Shown: piece by piece, positions 9,727 to 19,559 of the stretch | Numbering within the stretch: position 1 is the stretch's first letter | Layout: the number at the start of each line of letters is the position of its first letter | Assembly (NCBI GenBank): GCA_013122435.1 | Contig: WYDT01000008.1 | Span: 124,001 to 188,000, forward strand | Length of the DNA: 64,000 bases | Direction of reading: 5' to 3' | Source of the DNA: Chloroflexi bacterium AL-N1 | GTDB lineage: Bacteria; Chloroflexota; Chloroflexia; Chloroflexales; Roseiflexaceae | Notes under the pieces: model-generated | What the model was told of the DNA's origin: nothing | The model's input: the letters and a program-made list of their open reading frames with translations, nothing else | Database searches by the model: none | Made by a program: the position numbers and the translations under genes

Positions 9727-11136
9727 TCAGGCGCTCAGATCACACAATTCTTCTCTGAGTTGGATAATTTCCTTTTCCAAATCCTCGATCTGTATTAGGA
9801 TGGAAGGGTCAGTACTAATGCCGTATATGGCCTGTTGATTTTGTAGAGCACGCAGGCGGCGCTTCTTTAAGCTAATCTGTGTCTTCAGCGCTGCAATCTC
9901 CTTATCAAGTTCCTCGTTGTCCACATCTGAGTTGACATCACTCGTGGAATTGCCTTTGACGATATTCCCCACCTCACTGACCGTCATACTAGAGTGATCG
10001 AGTTGGCTGTTCTGGATGTTGATACTCACACCACCGCTGCCTCTCGCTGCATTCGACTCAGATGGGGGAGGAGTTGGCGTTTCAAAAAGTTTACCATCTG
10101 TTGCGCGCGTGTACACGACCGGAATACCCCAATCGGGGCGTCCCAACCCAATCTCGTTCATAATCGCTTTGCGGCCCTCCGTTACACAGGCATCGATCGG
10201 AAAACCCTCTGCCAGCGTGCGGTAGAACTCGGCTGCAAAGGCACGTGTCGATTCCTGCGGCACCGAGAACTGCATGGCTACAACTGCTGGTACCTGCCCA
10301 CGGATCAGTGCCGGGGCCAGACTGCGGAACGGCTCAACAGACAATCGGGCACTCTCACAAGCATTGAGTACCACCAACCGCAAACTACTCCGATTGAGCA
10401 TAATACCAAGTTGCATAGCACTCACACGCTGCACATCACCATCATCGTCCTCAAGAGACAAACGGGCATTACGACCCGTCTGGTCAAAGCCACCGTGGCC
10501 TACAAAATGCCATATATGAAAATCCTGACGTAACAACGCCTGTAATGTACGTGGAGTCAGATGTTCTTCGACGTCGACCTGTACCAGCCCACGCTGCGTA
10601 ACCGATTCCAGCGTTTCCTGGACAGCTCGAAGCTCACTTGTGACCGCAGCAGGATTGGGAGGTGTGTGGGCACCAGTCAGCAATACTTTCAACGGCAATG
10701 TGGTTTTCAAGGTCGATGTTGGAAGTGCCAGCGGCAAATAACGCACAATCGGCATATCGAGCAGTGCCAGCGGGCCACGAACAGGATCGGCAATGAACTC
10801 CCACGGCAACGCTGCTACAACACGCTCTTCAGCCGCAATACTGAGCTTGAAACGCAATCCTTCGCCAGCCTGCATACGCCCCTGACTAATCGAAAGCACT
10901 TCCCCCGATTTCCCCTGAAACAATGCCTCAAAAAGCAAAGTCCCCAGTTGAAGTAGGGCCTCCTCATCGGTATCGAGTTGGCCCAGTCGTTGCTCAAGTT
11001 CTTGATAGATCGATGTATCGGTAGGGAGACATAGTTCCCCCCGTGCTTCACCACCAGGAGCCTGAATAAAATAGGGAAACACGTCGCCGTTTGGTGGCTG
11101 AATAGAAATTTCAAAGTCGTGGTAACTATTGAACAT
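9727..11136 (-). CDS. CHAT-domain (caspase-like) protein with C-terminal coiled-coil tail
   Basis: 469 residues. The CHAT protease-like fold occupies roughly 30-350: HIWHFVGHGGFD carries the probable catalytic His214, and VVLNACES carries Cys260, the clan CD dyad; ALPWEF (110-114) and QEST are also typical. After a proline/Ser linker comes a short beta-type segment (INIQNSQLDHSSMTVSEVG, about 372-390), then a predicted coiled coil and an amphipathic helical module with IYGISTDP and IQIEDLEKEI. Such tails resemble the protein-interaction modules on Chloroflexota and cyanobacterial conflict-type proteins (recollection, not a search). AGGAG precedes the ATG by 7 nt, and a promoter overlaps the end of the upstream gene. 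No gasdermin, TPR, NACHT or APATPase partner is adjacent, so it is an orphan CHAT gene; target unknown. Confidence 0.88.
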   Translation of the reverse strand: MFNSYHDFEISIQPPNGDVFPYFIQAPGGEARGELCLPTDTSIYQELEQRLGQLDTDEEALLQLGTLLFEALFQGKSGEVLSISQGRMQAGEGLRFKLSIAAEERVVAALPWEFIADPVRGPLALLDMPIVRYLPLALPTSTLKTTLPLKVLLTGAHTPPNPAAVTSELRAVQETLESVTQRGLVQVDVEEHLTPRTLQALLRQDFHIWHFVGHGGFDQTGRNARLSLEDDDGDVQRVSAMQLGIMLNRSSLRLVVLNACESARLSVEPFRSLAPALIRGQVPAVVAMQFSVPQESTRAFAAEFYRTLAEGFPIDACVTEGRKAIMNEIGLGRPDWGIPVVYTRATDGKLFETPTPPPSESNAARGSGGVSINIQNSQLDHSSMTVSEVGNIVKGNSTSDVNSDVDNEELDKEIAALKTQISLKKRRLRALQNQQAIYGISTDPSILIQIEDLEKEIIQLREELCDLSA

Positions 11137-11213
11137 AATCGTGCTCCTGATTGTGAGGATTTTTAACGAACGAGCACAGTGTGGAACAAATACACATAAT
11201 GTTAATAATGGAT

Positions 11214-11243
11214 ATTATACGTCAAACGGAAACTAATCAGCAA
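11214..11243 (-). promoter_or_regulatory. Promoter of CHAT gene
   Basis: Minus-strand TTGCTG, 18-bp spacer, TATAAT, about 80 bp before the CHAT ATG. The -35 sits just beyond the stop of the upstream glycosidase gene, so CHAT can be expressed independently. Confidence 0.6.
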
Positions 11244-11245
11244 TA

Positions 11246-12355
11246 TCACTGAAAAAGATCGCCGATCAACTCATCAGGATCTGGTTGGAAAGGCCATAAC
11301 ATAATGCCAGCGGTGCTATCATCACGCGCAACATTAACAGCAACCTGCAAATCACGTTCAAGTTCTTCAGTTGTGCGGGTAGCATCAGGACCCGTTGGAA
11401 AACCAATCTCGGTAATGAGGATAGGTTTATCCAGGCCAAGGGCGTGGAGTTCAGCATTGGCGCGATGGAGGTCAGCCGGAAACCCCTCACCGTAATACCA
11501 GTGGGCGCGGTAACGACCACTATCGAATGGCTCATCATCGTAGTAGTGGTAGGCATACAGATCGACGACATCTGCCAGGTGAATATCAGCTGTATCGGGT
11601 TTGAAATAGTTCTTACCAAAACCCATACTCACCGTGACAAGGCGCTCGGGATCGAGTCGTTTGACTTCATCATATAGAGCTACCACAAAGCGAGAGCGCT
11701 CCTGCGCCAACTCAAAGCAGAGTGGAAAATCTCCGTTATCCCAATCCCAACAACGCGGGTCGATTGGCCCACCTAGATCTGGCTCGTTAAATACATCCCA
11801 CGCCAGAATACCATCTCGCCCGGCGAGATACTCGACAACGGGCCGTACATGGCGATCAAGGGCCGTCTCATAGTGGTCTGGGCCAAAACGGTCCTGCGGA
11901 TATTTGACCAGGAGCACTGGCATCACATAGATACTATGCTGATTAGCGACATCAATGAAATCATCGAGATGGGCTAAGGGGAGTGATAGATCGTAGTTTG
12001 GATCAACTTCGCGTGCACCACCAAAAGCGTAGTAGTTCAAAAATATGCGGACTGTGTTTATACCTAAGCCCTGCAAATGCTCCATATCAGTGACAATGGA
12101 GGCAAGATTCCAGGGGCAATTCCCATCGGCACCGAACTGAATCTCCGGACATGTTGTCAGATCGGCGTCAAAGGTGTGTACATAATTTGTGCCACGCACT
12201 TCAAACACCTTAGTACCAGTACGCAATTGAATACCATCAACAGCTACTGGTGATAAAGACGCAGGGGATTGCGGTGATTGGAGTGAGGCACAACCAGCTA
12301 CAATCAAACATAAAAGCGGGTATACTAAACGAAAAAGGGCCGATAGATTGCACAT
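11246..12355 (-). CDS. Secreted glycoside hydrolase, cellulase family 5-like lipoprotein
   Basis: 369 residues with a lipoprotein signal ending LIVAGC (Cys about 22). A TIM-barrel glycosidase of the GH5/clan A type follows: GINTVRIFLNYYAF on an early strand, AWDVFNEPD carrying the acid/base Glu after strand 4, and LITEIGFPTG carrying the nucleophile Glu after strand 7. SMGFGKNYF and YAYHYYDDEPF are the expected intervening aromatic and His segments. Exported and membrane-tethered; it probably cleaves a beta-glucan or mannan-type substrate, the exact sugar not readable. No obvious Shine-Dalgarno is seen before the ATG. Same strand as its neighbours, 40 bp from DUF1028. Confidence 0.82.
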   Translation of the reverse strand: MCNLSALFRLVYPLLCLIVAGCASLQSPQSPASLSPVAVDGIQLRTGTKVFEVRGTNYVHTFDADLTTCPEIQFGADGNCPWNLASIVTDMEHLQGLGINTVRIFLNYYAFGGAREVDPNYDLSLPLAHLDDFIDVANQHSIYVMPVLLVKYPQDRFGPDHYETALDRHVRPVVEYLAGRDGILAWDVFNEPDLGGPIDPRCWDWDNGDFPLCFELAQERSRFVVALYDEVKRLDPERLVTVSMGFGKNYFKPDTADIHLADVVDLYAYHYYDDEPFDSGRYRAHWYYGEGFPADLHRANAELHALGLDKPILITEIGFPTGPDATRTTEELERDLQVAVNVARDDSTAGIMLWPFQPDPDELIGDLFQ

Positions 12356-12395
12356 TGATTAAATCGTACTAGACGCAAACCTGCGATATGTTAGG

Positions 12396-13268
12396 TTACG
12401 CAAGCTTCCTTCGTATAAAATCTAGTACTTCTGGATCAATGTGTGTTTTGCTAATCAGACGTTCTTCCAGATTCTCAACTCCCCCATACTGTTCAAGGGC
12501 TGCCTGTGTCGATTCGTCGTATGTTCCACTAATCGGACCCTCGTAAAAACCTGCCTTGTGGAGCAATTGCTGTAATTCGCGTGCAATTGGCTCACTAATC
12601 ACCAGGAGATCCTCTTGTCGTGGTCGAGTCAGATAAAAACGATGTAACTGGAGTAATCGTACCAGTTCTGTAACAGGATTCAGATGATCATCGACACGCA
12701 GATCGACGTATCGATCAAGGTAACCACCATAAGAACCACCTGGCCGCGCAACATAGAGGGCTGCCGATTGACGCCCACGTCGATCACCGCCTGTCTGATC
12801 ACCCACTTGCAATGCAGCAAGCAGGCGCTCTGCAAGCTCACCCTGTGTGCTGGTGAAGGCAGTCGCCATATTGTCGATCACTGTCGCGCTGCTCAAGATG
12901 TTACCCTGTATCGTAAAACCATTCCCTGTCACATGCCCAGCCCAGTCAAGACATTTCTTACCGGTATACGCCGCAGCACGTCCTTGACTATCAACAATCC
13001 CAACTTGCCGATGATCACGTTGGTTATCGTCGGCAATCAATGTTTGGAGCGTCTCTTCAGCAGACTTACCAGACACCATCAAATCCAAACCCTGCGGACC
13101 ATAACTCATGTTCCCTAAGGCCTGTGTGGCAATCGCTCCCGCATTCGAACGAACCCAGGAAACCACCGAACCAACCCCTAAAAACTTTGAGGCAACCGCT
13201 ACTCCAAAATCGTCATTTTGTGGATCGTACGCAACGATGGAAAAAGTGGCAATAATGTCATTTCGCAT
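12396..13268 (-). CDS. DUF1028 (Ntn-hydrolase-like) protein with C-terminal peptidoglycan-binding-like domain
   Basis: 290 residues. The first 220 match DUF1028, a family with the N-terminal nucleophile hydrolase fold: MRNDIIATFSIVAYDP, FGVAVASKFLGVGSVV, ATQALGNMSYGPQGL and GGYLDRYVDLRVDDH are characteristic. The C-terminal 70 residues (about 220-290) contain ELQQLLHKAGFYEGPISGTYDESTQ, like the small peptidoglycan-binding domain often fused to DUF1028. No signal peptide, so cytosolic. Enzymatic activity is not established for the family as far as I know. The J-domain gene lies 28 bp upstream, so co-transcription is likely. Confidence 0.85.
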   Translation of the reverse strand: MRNDIIATFSIVAYDPQNDDFGVAVASKFLGVGSVVSWVRSNAGAIATQALGNMSYGPQGLDLMVSGKSAEETLQTLIADDNQRDHRQVGIVDSQGRAAAYTGKKCLDWAGHVTGNGFTIQGNILSSATVIDNMATAFTSTQGELAERLLAALQVGDQTGGDRRGRQSAALYVARPGGSYGGYLDRYVDLRVDDHLNPVTELVRLLQLHRFYLTRPRQEDLLVISEPIARELQQLLHKAGFYEGPISGTYDESTQAALEQYGGVENLEERLISKTHIDPEVLDFIRRKLA

Positions 13269-13296
13269 AGGACTGTTTTTCTATTGGCTAATATGT

Positions 13297-14637
13297 TTAC
13301 TCCAAAGTTCGAAGTTCAAGATTATCAAAGATGACCTCTGCTGGAATATCGCTTGAAACAGCAAGCATTCCATAACGTGCACTACCTGTATTAGTAGGAA
13401 TCTCAACGTTGGCCAGTGGTTCACCATTTGCGATAAGTTGAACTTGTGATCCTTGCATCCGAACCACCAGACGGTTCTGTACATCACTTCCGTTGATAAT
13501 CGCCGTACTCTGACCTTCAGCAAGGACAGTAGTATTACCACCAACACGTTGTTCTAATCGATAGCTTGTTTCGGCGGGATTGATACTAAAACCTAAAAAG
13601 TTCTGATCATCAACATACCGAAGTAACAAGCCGCCTGCCCCACTGATTACCTGTACGTCTACACCAATACTCACATCTCGTGGTGCATTGGTACGAAAAC
13701 TCCAAATGTTTCCTATACCTGGATCAACAGCAATTCGGTAACGGCTATTCTGGTAGCCAATTCGCCAGCCAAAACCAGCAAGGTTAGCCCACTCTGAACC
13801 ATCAAATCCATCTGCTACTAATATTGTACCACTCTCTTCTGGTGGTTGGGTTGGCGGTATCTCAGTCGGTGGCACTTCCGTCGGCGGTACCTCGGTCGGT
13901 GGCACTTCCGTCGGCGGTACCTCGGTCGGTGGCACTTCCGTCGGTTCGAGGGGCGTGTCAGTTGGTGCAGGGGCAGATGTAACATCTGAGGGTCCAGGAG
14001 TAATCTCCGTTGCCATCTCAACAGCTATCGAATCTCTGCCTGCCTCAGAGACACCAATTCCAAAAGGATTTCCGGCCTGTAAAACAATCCATATCACTAC
14101 ACTCACGCCCACGATACCCGCCAGACCACCAAAAATCATAAATGGTGGAATCGCTTTACGCTTACCGTCGGATGCAGGTGGTTGTGCTTGTGCTTCTAGT
14201 TTTGCCAACAATTCAGCACTATCACGATAGAAAGGGTTGATCTGCTGAAGTTGTCGCAACACACCGATAGTTTGTAACTTTCGACCAGCCGCGAGATGCG
14301 TTTGTGCCTGTTCATACAGTTCAGCTTGATAATCACGTGGTTGCGCTGGTGGTGATGAAGATTGGCTAGATGGCGTTTGGCGTTTGGCGATAGCACCAGG
14401 GGTCAGATTGAGATTGTACGCACTCCGCGCCCGAGGATCACTCAAGACACTATACGCACCGGTAAGACGCTGACTACGCTGTTGTGCATACATTTGCTCA
14501 TCAGGCGCAGCGCTTACAAAGCGATCAGGATGATACTTCGATATTTCACGACGATATGCACGCCGTATTTCATCGAGTGATGCCGTACGCTGTACGTTCA
14601 GCAACTCGTAAAAATCTAAATCTTCAAAGTCCGGCAC
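13297..14637 (-). CDS. Membrane-anchored J-domain protein with EVPPT repeats
   Basis: 446 residues. An N-terminal J domain (about 7-77, HPD intact in KYHPDRF) is followed by a short helical region, a single membrane helix near 166-188 (GGLAGIVGVSVVIWIVL), a Thr/Pro linker of repeated EVPPT units, and a C-terminal beta-rich domain of about 175 residues that looks like a LamG/DUF1080-type jelly roll. The HPD is needed to stimulate Hsp70, so the N-terminus should face DnaK in the cytosol with the C-terminal domain outside (inference). The start is GTG at 14637 with AGGAG 7 nt upstream, below a near-consensus promoter. The linker repeats are encoded by a 30-bp DNA repeat. Confidence 0.85.
   Translation of the reverse strand: MPDFEDLDFYELLNVQRTASLDEIRRAYRREISKYHPDRFVSAAPDEQMYAQQRSQRLTGAYSVLSDPRARSAYNLNLTPGAIAKRQTPSSQSSSPPAQPRDYQAELYEQAQTHLAAGRKLQTIGVLRQLQQINPFYRDSAELLAKLEAQAQPPASDGKRKAIPPFMIFGGLAGIVGVSVVIWIVLQAGNPFGIGVSEAGRDSIAVEMATEITPGPSDVTSAPAPTDTPLEPTEVPPTEVPPTEVPPTEVPPTEVPPTEIPPTQPPEESGTILVADGFDGSEWANLAGFGWRIGYQNSRYRIAVDPGIGNIWSFRTNAPRDVSIGVDVQVISGAGGLLLRYVDDQNFLGFSINPAETSYRLEQRVGGNTTVLAEGQSTAIINGSDVQNRLVVRMQGSQVQLIANGEPLANVEIPTNTGSARYGMLAVSSDIPAEVIFDNLELRTLE
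13851..13944. repeat. 30-bp tandem repeat within J-domain gene
   Basis: About three copies of a 30-bp unit (ggtggcacttccgtcggcgg plus ten bases), near-perfect, encoding the EVPPT linker in frame. Because the unit is a multiple of three, copy-number changes would lengthen or shorten the linker without breaking the protein. Confidence 0.85.
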
Positions 14638-14666
14638 GGGGTACTCCTGTCTGCAACGACCGCGCC

Positions 14667-14695
14667 ATTATAGACGAGTTGGCTTTGTTTGACAA
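14667..14695 (-). promoter_or_regulatory. Near-consensus sigma-70 promoter of J-domain gene
   Basis: Minus-strand TTGTCA, 17-bp spacer, TATAAT. The expected start is near 14660, about 22 nt before the GTG start, leaving room for the AGGAG. It lies between the rpoD stop and the J-domain gene. Confidence 0.85.
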
Positions 14696-14739
14696 ACTGT
14701 ATTACAGGGAAATATGCCAACACACTTGACTATAACGTA

Positions 14740-16374
14740 TTATTCTAAATAATCACGCAACTTCTTACCCAAGCGCGGATGGCGTAGCTTTCGTAATGCT
14801 TTTACCTCGATTTGGCGAATCCGTTCACGTGTGACACCGAATTCTTTCCCTACTTCTTCTAACGTTCGACTATGACCATCCTCTAAACCAAAACGCAACT
14901 GTAATACTCGACGCTCACGCTCCGTGAGTTGATTCAGAACTTGTTCTACCTGTTCGCGTAACATCTGATGGCTAGCGGCATCGGAAGGCGCTAATACCTT
15001 CGAGTCCTCAATAAAATCACCTAGCTGGCTATCTTCTTCCTGACCCACCGGTGTCTCCAGCGAAACTGGTTCAAGCGATGTCTTCCGGATCGAACGAACT
15101 TTTTCCACGGGCATATCAAGCGATTTCGACAACTCTTCATCCGATGGATCACGCCCTAGTTCCTGCAACAATCGACGCTGCTCACGCAGCAGGCGGTTGA
15201 TCGTCTCAACCATATGGACAGGAATACGAATCGTACGTGCCTGATCTGCAATCGCCCGTGTAATGGCTTGACGAATCCACCACGTCGCATATGTACTGAA
15301 CTTGAATCGTTTCAGATAGTCGAACTTTTCGACGGCACGGATGAGGCCAACATTCCCTTCCTGGATCAGATCAAGTAAGCCAAGTCCACGACCAATATAT
15401 TTTTTCGCAACACTCACCACAAGACGTAGGTTTGCCTCAGTAAGGTGCTCACGCGCAATTTTACTTGACTCGATGGCAGCATTCCAATGACGCCACATCG
15501 ACATTTCCTGGTCAGCAAAGTAGATATGTACATTATTTTCATGGGGCCAGTCAGTACTCTGATTGAGCACTTCTTGCAGGTTGGCTGGCAACAACTCAAA
15601 GATAATCATTGACTGCGACAGTAATTGATCAATATTTTCAACCGGCAACTCATATTCTTGTGCCACTGTGGCCAGGTGTGTATCAAACGCCGGTTTGTGC
15701 TCGAAGGCAAGTTTATCCTGCAAACTGAGAAACTCTCGCAGACGTGCGGGTGGAAGATCGGTCACATCTTGCCCAAGCAAGGTACACAACTCACGTAGCA
15801 CCGTATAAGCAATCGGCCAGTTTTTCACCAGACGCGTGTACATGGTGGTACCTATACGTGGTACGTTAGTAAAGATCCAATCGGCACCTTCCTGTGTCTT
15901 GATCGCACTAATATATTCACCAATCGCAATTTTCTCCGCCAAATCACGTTCCTGGCTGGTTTTGAGCAAAGGAACACGACCTATTTCACGAAGATACATA
16001 CGAACAGTATCATTAACACTAATACCCTCGACATTCAGACCATTTTCGAGATCGGCATCCTCTTCAAAAACCACCTCAACGTCAGAACCGCCAGAAATAA
16101 TCTCATCACGAGTTGATATACCTGCTTGCGAAAGGGCCGTCTGGATCTCCTCAAGTTTATCGAGATCTGTCTCAGGATTAGGTACAAGTTGTAGAACTTC
16201 ACTCTCAATAACATAACCACGTTGTCGACCAATAGCAATCAGATCTTGCAGATTATTGATGGTACTTTGACCCGACTCATTTTCGTCGGTATCCCCACCT
16301 ATCGTGGTAATACTGTGACGAGAATTATCGGTTGGTAGGTTGTTATCAATCATTATATCTTTGTGATTCGCCAT
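14740..16374 (-). CDS. rpoD: RNA polymerase primary sigma factor
   Basis: 544 residues. After an acidic, poorly conserved N-terminus comes region 1.2 ([19 protein letters not shown]), a non-conserved insert, region 2 ([40 protein letters not shown]), region 3, and a complete region 4 ending in the helix-turn-helix [20 protein letters not shown]. Length and complete regions mark a primary (group 1) or closely related group 2 factor. GAGGGGGG inside the end of dnaG is the ribosome-binding site; the dnaG stop is only 11 bp upstream, so the genes are coupled as in the classical macromolecular-synthesis operon. The -35/-10 elements called in this window are of the kind it should recognise. Confidence 0.96.
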   Translation of the reverse strand: MANHKDIMIDNNLPTDNSRHSITTIGGDTDENESGQSTINNLQDLIAIGRQRGYVIESEVLQLVPNPETDLDKLEEIQTALSQAGISTRDEIISGGSDVEVVFEEDADLENGLNVEGISVNDTVRMYLREIGRVPLLKTSQERDLAEKIAIGEYISAIKTQEGADWIFTNVPRIGTTMYTRLVKNWPIAYTVLRELCTLLGQDVTDLPPARLREFLSLQDKLAFEHKPAFDTHLATVAQEYELPVENIDQLLSQSMIIFELLPANLQEVLNQSTDWPHENNVHIYFADQEMSMWRHWNAAIESSKIAREHLTEANLRLVVSVAKKYIGRGLGLLDLIQEGNVGLIRAVEKFDYLKRFKFSTYATWWIRQAITRAIADQARTIRIPVHMVETINRLLREQRRLLQELGRDPSDEELSKSLDMPVEKVRSIRKTSLEPVSLETPVGQEEDSQLGDFIEDSKVLAPSDAASHQMLREQVEQVLNQLTERERRVLQLRFGLEDGHSRTLEEVGKEFGVTRERIRQIEVKALRKLRHPRLGKKLRDYLE

Positions 16375-16385
16375 GATTGCCCCCC

Positions 16386-18296
16386 TCAGGCCGTACGAAG
16401 TGCATGGAGATCAGCGTACATCGAACTTCGTTTGGGTATGCTTATAGTGTCGATATACTGCTTAAGTTGAATAATACGCTCAAGTATTGCAAAACGTTCT
16501 TCGTCGTTATTCACCTCTACCTCCTCTTGACTACATCGATCTTTCCAACGACGCGCCAAACGTAATTGTAGGATTGTAGCACATTCTAGACCATCATTCA
16601 TATAACGATATGATTGTGAATCTGGCAGATGAATATGTAACACGTGTTGAACCTGTTCAGCTAATACTACATCCAATGTTGCAATCCAACGTTCAATATC
16701 AGTATCTGGTGGATATTCTGACCACGCTTGCCAGATAGCACGATTGTCAGCTCGATCAAACAATTCTAACAATGTCCCTGTTATCATTTCATGTACGAGC
16801 GGAAACAATGATACATCACTTTTCATCTTTTCCTGCACTGCCGTACGCATAGAGGGATGTCGCAACAACAATGCCAGTAACGCATCCTCGCGCGTTGTTG
16901 GTGTATCGAACTCAGGCTGTTTGACTGACTTTGAACGCGTTGGTGTCTTTCGTTGTGACGCAGGCAGGGCAGCCCGAATAACATGATCCTCTACTTCGAC
17001 TAAACGCGCAACGCGTTGCAGATAGTGTGCGTGCTCAATTGGGTTTGAAACCTGTACCAAAAGTGGTACTAATCGGGCAACTGCATCAGCTTTGCCACGT
17101 GCACTCTGCAGATCAAGATCACTTGTCAGTGCTGCAATGTAAAAATCCATAATTGGTTGCGCATTGTCTACCAACAGACGCCACCGTTCCGGATCAGCCT
17201 GGATGACATTGTCAGGGTCCTGGCCATCTGGCATTGCAATGACCCGTATCTCTGTCGTCGTATCAACCCCCCATTGCATCACCCCCTGTGGTGTTGGAAC
17301 TACTATCACATCACCCTCTGATTGATGACGAAGGGTTTCAATTCCTTTCAATGTTGCATTGACTCCAGCCGCATCAGCATCAAGTGCAAGATATATTCGC
17401 TTCGTTAGTTTTTTGAGTACTGCGGCATGGTCACCCGTAAGAGCGGTCCCCAGTGGCGCAACAACATTGCGAAATCCATACTGGTGTGCCACAATAACGT
17501 CTATATATCCTTCAACGATTACAGCTGCCTCTTGATTACGAATGGTTGAACGTGCAAGATCCAGACCATACAATACATGGCTCTTGTCAAACAGAGGTGT
17601 TTGTGGGGAGTTCAAATACTTGGGATTGGCATCACCAAGTGCACGCCCTCCAAATGCAATAACCTGGCCCTTGACATTACGAATGGGAAACATCAGCCGT
17701 CCACGGAATCGATCATAATAGCCACTTTGATCACGTTTGATCACCAGTCCGGCTGCCTCGACTTCCTCAAGATCAAACCCCTTGTGGTTCGTAAGATAGG
17801 TTAGTAGTGCCGACCAGTCTTCTCTCGCATAGCCAAGCTGAAATGCCTCAATCGTTGTCGCATCAAGTCCCCGCTGATCCACATACGCACGTGCATCGGC
17901 ACTGTGGGGTGATTTGAGCAATGTATGATGAAAGAATTTAGCCGCCGCTGCATTTACTTCTAAGAGACGTTCGTGCAGTTGATCCCGTTGTTCATCAACC
18001 TCGGTACGTGGCTTTAGTTCAACACCCGCACGCTGTGCCAGCATTTCAAGGGTTTCACGAAACTCCAATCCTTCCCGTTGCATCACAAAATCAAACACTG
18101 TTCCAGAAGCTTTACATCCAAAACAATGGTAGCTTTGTGTTTCCGGAAAGACAGTAAAGGCAGGGGTTCGTGTATTTTGATGAAATGGACAGAAACCCAG
18201 GTAGTTACGACCAGCTTTGCGTAGTTGGACGTACTCTGCTATAAAATCGACAATATCTATACGTTCTTTGACGGTATCAATAACAGTATTCATCAT
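16386..18296 (-). CDS. dnaG: DNA primase
   Basis: 636 residues. The N-terminal zinc-binding domain has C36-x2-H39 and C58-x2-C61 (FCPFHQ, YHCFGC). The catalytic core contains [15 protein letters not shown], and the Toprim motifs are [14 protein letters not shown] and LALDADAAG. The C-terminal helicase-interacting part is present but divergent. It makes RNA primers at the replication fork. It is 47 bp from dgt upstream and 11 bp from rpoD downstream. The start is uncertain between two adjacent ATG codons, with no strong Shine-Dalgarno. Confidence 0.96.
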   Translation of the reverse strand: MMNTVIDTVKERIDIVDFIAEYVQLRKAGRNYLGFCPFHQNTRTPAFTVFPETQSYHCFGCKASGTVFDFVMQREGLEFRETLEMLAQRAGVELKPRTEVDEQRDQLHERLLEVNAAAAKFFHHTLLKSPHSADARAYVDQRGLDATTIEAFQLGYAREDWSALLTYLTNHKGFDLEEVEAAGLVIKRDQSGYYDRFRGRLMFPIRNVKGQVIAFGGRALGDANPKYLNSPQTPLFDKSHVLYGLDLARSTIRNQEAAVIVEGYIDVIVAHQYGFRNVVAPLGTALTGDHAAVLKKLTKRIYLALDADAAGVNATLKGIETLRHQSEGDVIVVPTPQGVMQWGVDTTTEIRVIAMPDGQDPDNVIQADPERWRLLVDNAQPIMDFYIAALTSDLDLQSARGKADAVARLVPLLVQVSNPIEHAHYLQRVARLVEVEDHVIRAALPASQRKTPTRSKSVKQPEFDTPTTREDALLALLLRHPSMRTAVQEKMKSDVSLFPLVHEMITGTLLELFDRADNRAIWQAWSEYPPDTDIERWIATLDVVLAEQVQHVLHIHLPDSQSYRYMNDGLECATILQLRLARRWKDRCSQEEVEVNNDEERFAILERIIQLKQYIDTISIPKRSSMYADLHALRTA

Positions 18297-18343
18297 TTAT
18301 TGGTAAAAGCACCTATCACTAAAAAAGTAATTATATACACACC

Positions 18344-19426
18344 TTACCCATTCCAGGTTGTCGGAACATACAGCTTTTTAAAGGTCTCAATGGCATAGCG
18401 ATCTGTCATACCTGCAATATAGTCGATCACTGCCCGTGTGATAGGCTCACCACGATCGCGGTTAATTTGCTGGAGATCCGCTGGGAGTTCCTCAGGATGT
18501 TCAAGAAAATGCCTAAAAAGCATTTCAATCATCACCTTAACTTTTCCATCATCCAATTTCGCTTTCGAGTCAAGGTACACATTCTGATACATAAACTCTC
18601 GTAATGCGTTTGTAGATGCCAGAATGGGCGGGCTCAATGACAACTCCAGCGGATCAGGAGGTGTCCCATCTCCGGTTATCCACCAATTATAGTCAATAAG
18701 ATCACATACCATGGTATTGATGCGCTGTGAATGAGTTGCACCCAGTATCTCGATTGGCTCACATGGTAAGTCACCCCTATCCAGAACACCTGCACGTATA
18801 GCATCGTCAATGTCGTGGTTGATATACGCAATCGAATCGGCAATTTTAATAATCTGGCCTTCCAACGTACTGGCCGTTCCCCACGCCTTTGCCGTAATGC
18901 CACGACGCCCTTTGGAATGCATGAAAATACCTTCTCGCACAGGATACGTCAAGTTGAGTCCTCGGCCTTGTTTTTCCAGCACTTCAACGATACGCAGACT
19001 CTGTTCATTATGGCGAAAAGAGTGTCCAAGCACTTTGGAGAGCGCTGTCTCACCGGCATGGCCAAAGGGCGTATGGCCGAGATCATGTCCTAGCCCAATT
19101 GCCTCCACCAGATCTTCGTTGAGACGCAGCGCACGGGCCACAGTCCGCGCAATTTGCGTTACTTCGAGTGTATGCGTAAGGCGCGTCCGATAATGGTCGC
19201 CAGTTGGCGCAATAAATACTTGTGTTTTATGTTTAAGCCGTCGAAAGGGCTTAGAATGGAGAATGCGATCACGATCACGTTGGAAGCGTGTACGTACTGG
19301 AGACTCTGGTTCAGGACGGTCTCGCTGAACTGCATCACTTAAGGTAGCAAATGACGACAAAAGCGTGTGCTCTTGGGTTTCGAGCCATTCACGAACACTA
19401 CTATGAGCAGGGGTGTGACCACTCAT
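18344..19426 (-). CDS. dgt: Deoxyguanosinetriphosphate triphosphohydrolase-like protein
   Basis: 360 residues from the ATG at 19426, preceded by GGGAG; a GTG at 19441 is a weaker alternative. HD-domain metal ligands are in place: TRLTHTLEVTQIART and GLGHDLGHTPFGHAGE, with later ADSIAYINHDIDDA. The early segment SPVRTRFQRDRDRILHS is diagnostic of the Dgt family. The reaction removes triphosphate from dGTP (or other dNTPs), controlling nucleotide pools. The order dgt-dnaG-rpoD is recurrent in bacteria. A perfect 9-bp dyad lies just upstream. Confidence 0.92.
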   Translation of the reverse strand: MSGHTPAHSSVREWLETQEHTLLSSFATLSDAVQRDRPEPESPVRTRFQRDRDRILHSKPFRRLKHKTQVFIAPTGDHYRTRLTHTLEVTQIARTVARALRLNEDLVEAIGLGHDLGHTPFGHAGETALSKVLGHSFRHNEQSLRIVEVLEKQGRGLNLTYPVREGIFMHSKGRRGITAKAWGTASTLEGQIIKIADSIAYINHDIDDAIRAGVLDRGDLPCEPIEILGATHSQRINTMVCDLIDYNWWITGDGTPPDPLELSLSPPILASTNALREFMYQNVYLDSKAKLDDGKVKVMIEMLFRHFLEHPEELPADLQQINRDRGEPITRAVIDYIAGMTDRYAIETFKKLYVPTTWNG

Positions 19427-19456
19427 GTACAGATCTCCCACACTGATCAGGAATAG

Positions 19457-19479
19457 TGTAGTTAGATTTACTAACTACA
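19457..19479. promoter_or_regulatory. Perfect 9-bp inverted repeat upstream of dgt (candidate operator)
   Basis: TGTAGTTAG-ATTTA-CTAACTACA, two perfect 9-bp arms around 5 bp, 31 bp upstream of the dgt ATG. It is short, AT-rich and not followed by a T run, so an operator is more likely than a terminator. No regulator is assigned. Confidence 0.45.
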
Positions 19480-19559
19480 ACAAAAGTGATACGAGAAAAC
19501 AGAGTCACAAATGGCGGAGCAATGAAGATTACACTTCTTTAGCTAAACACAACCACAAA

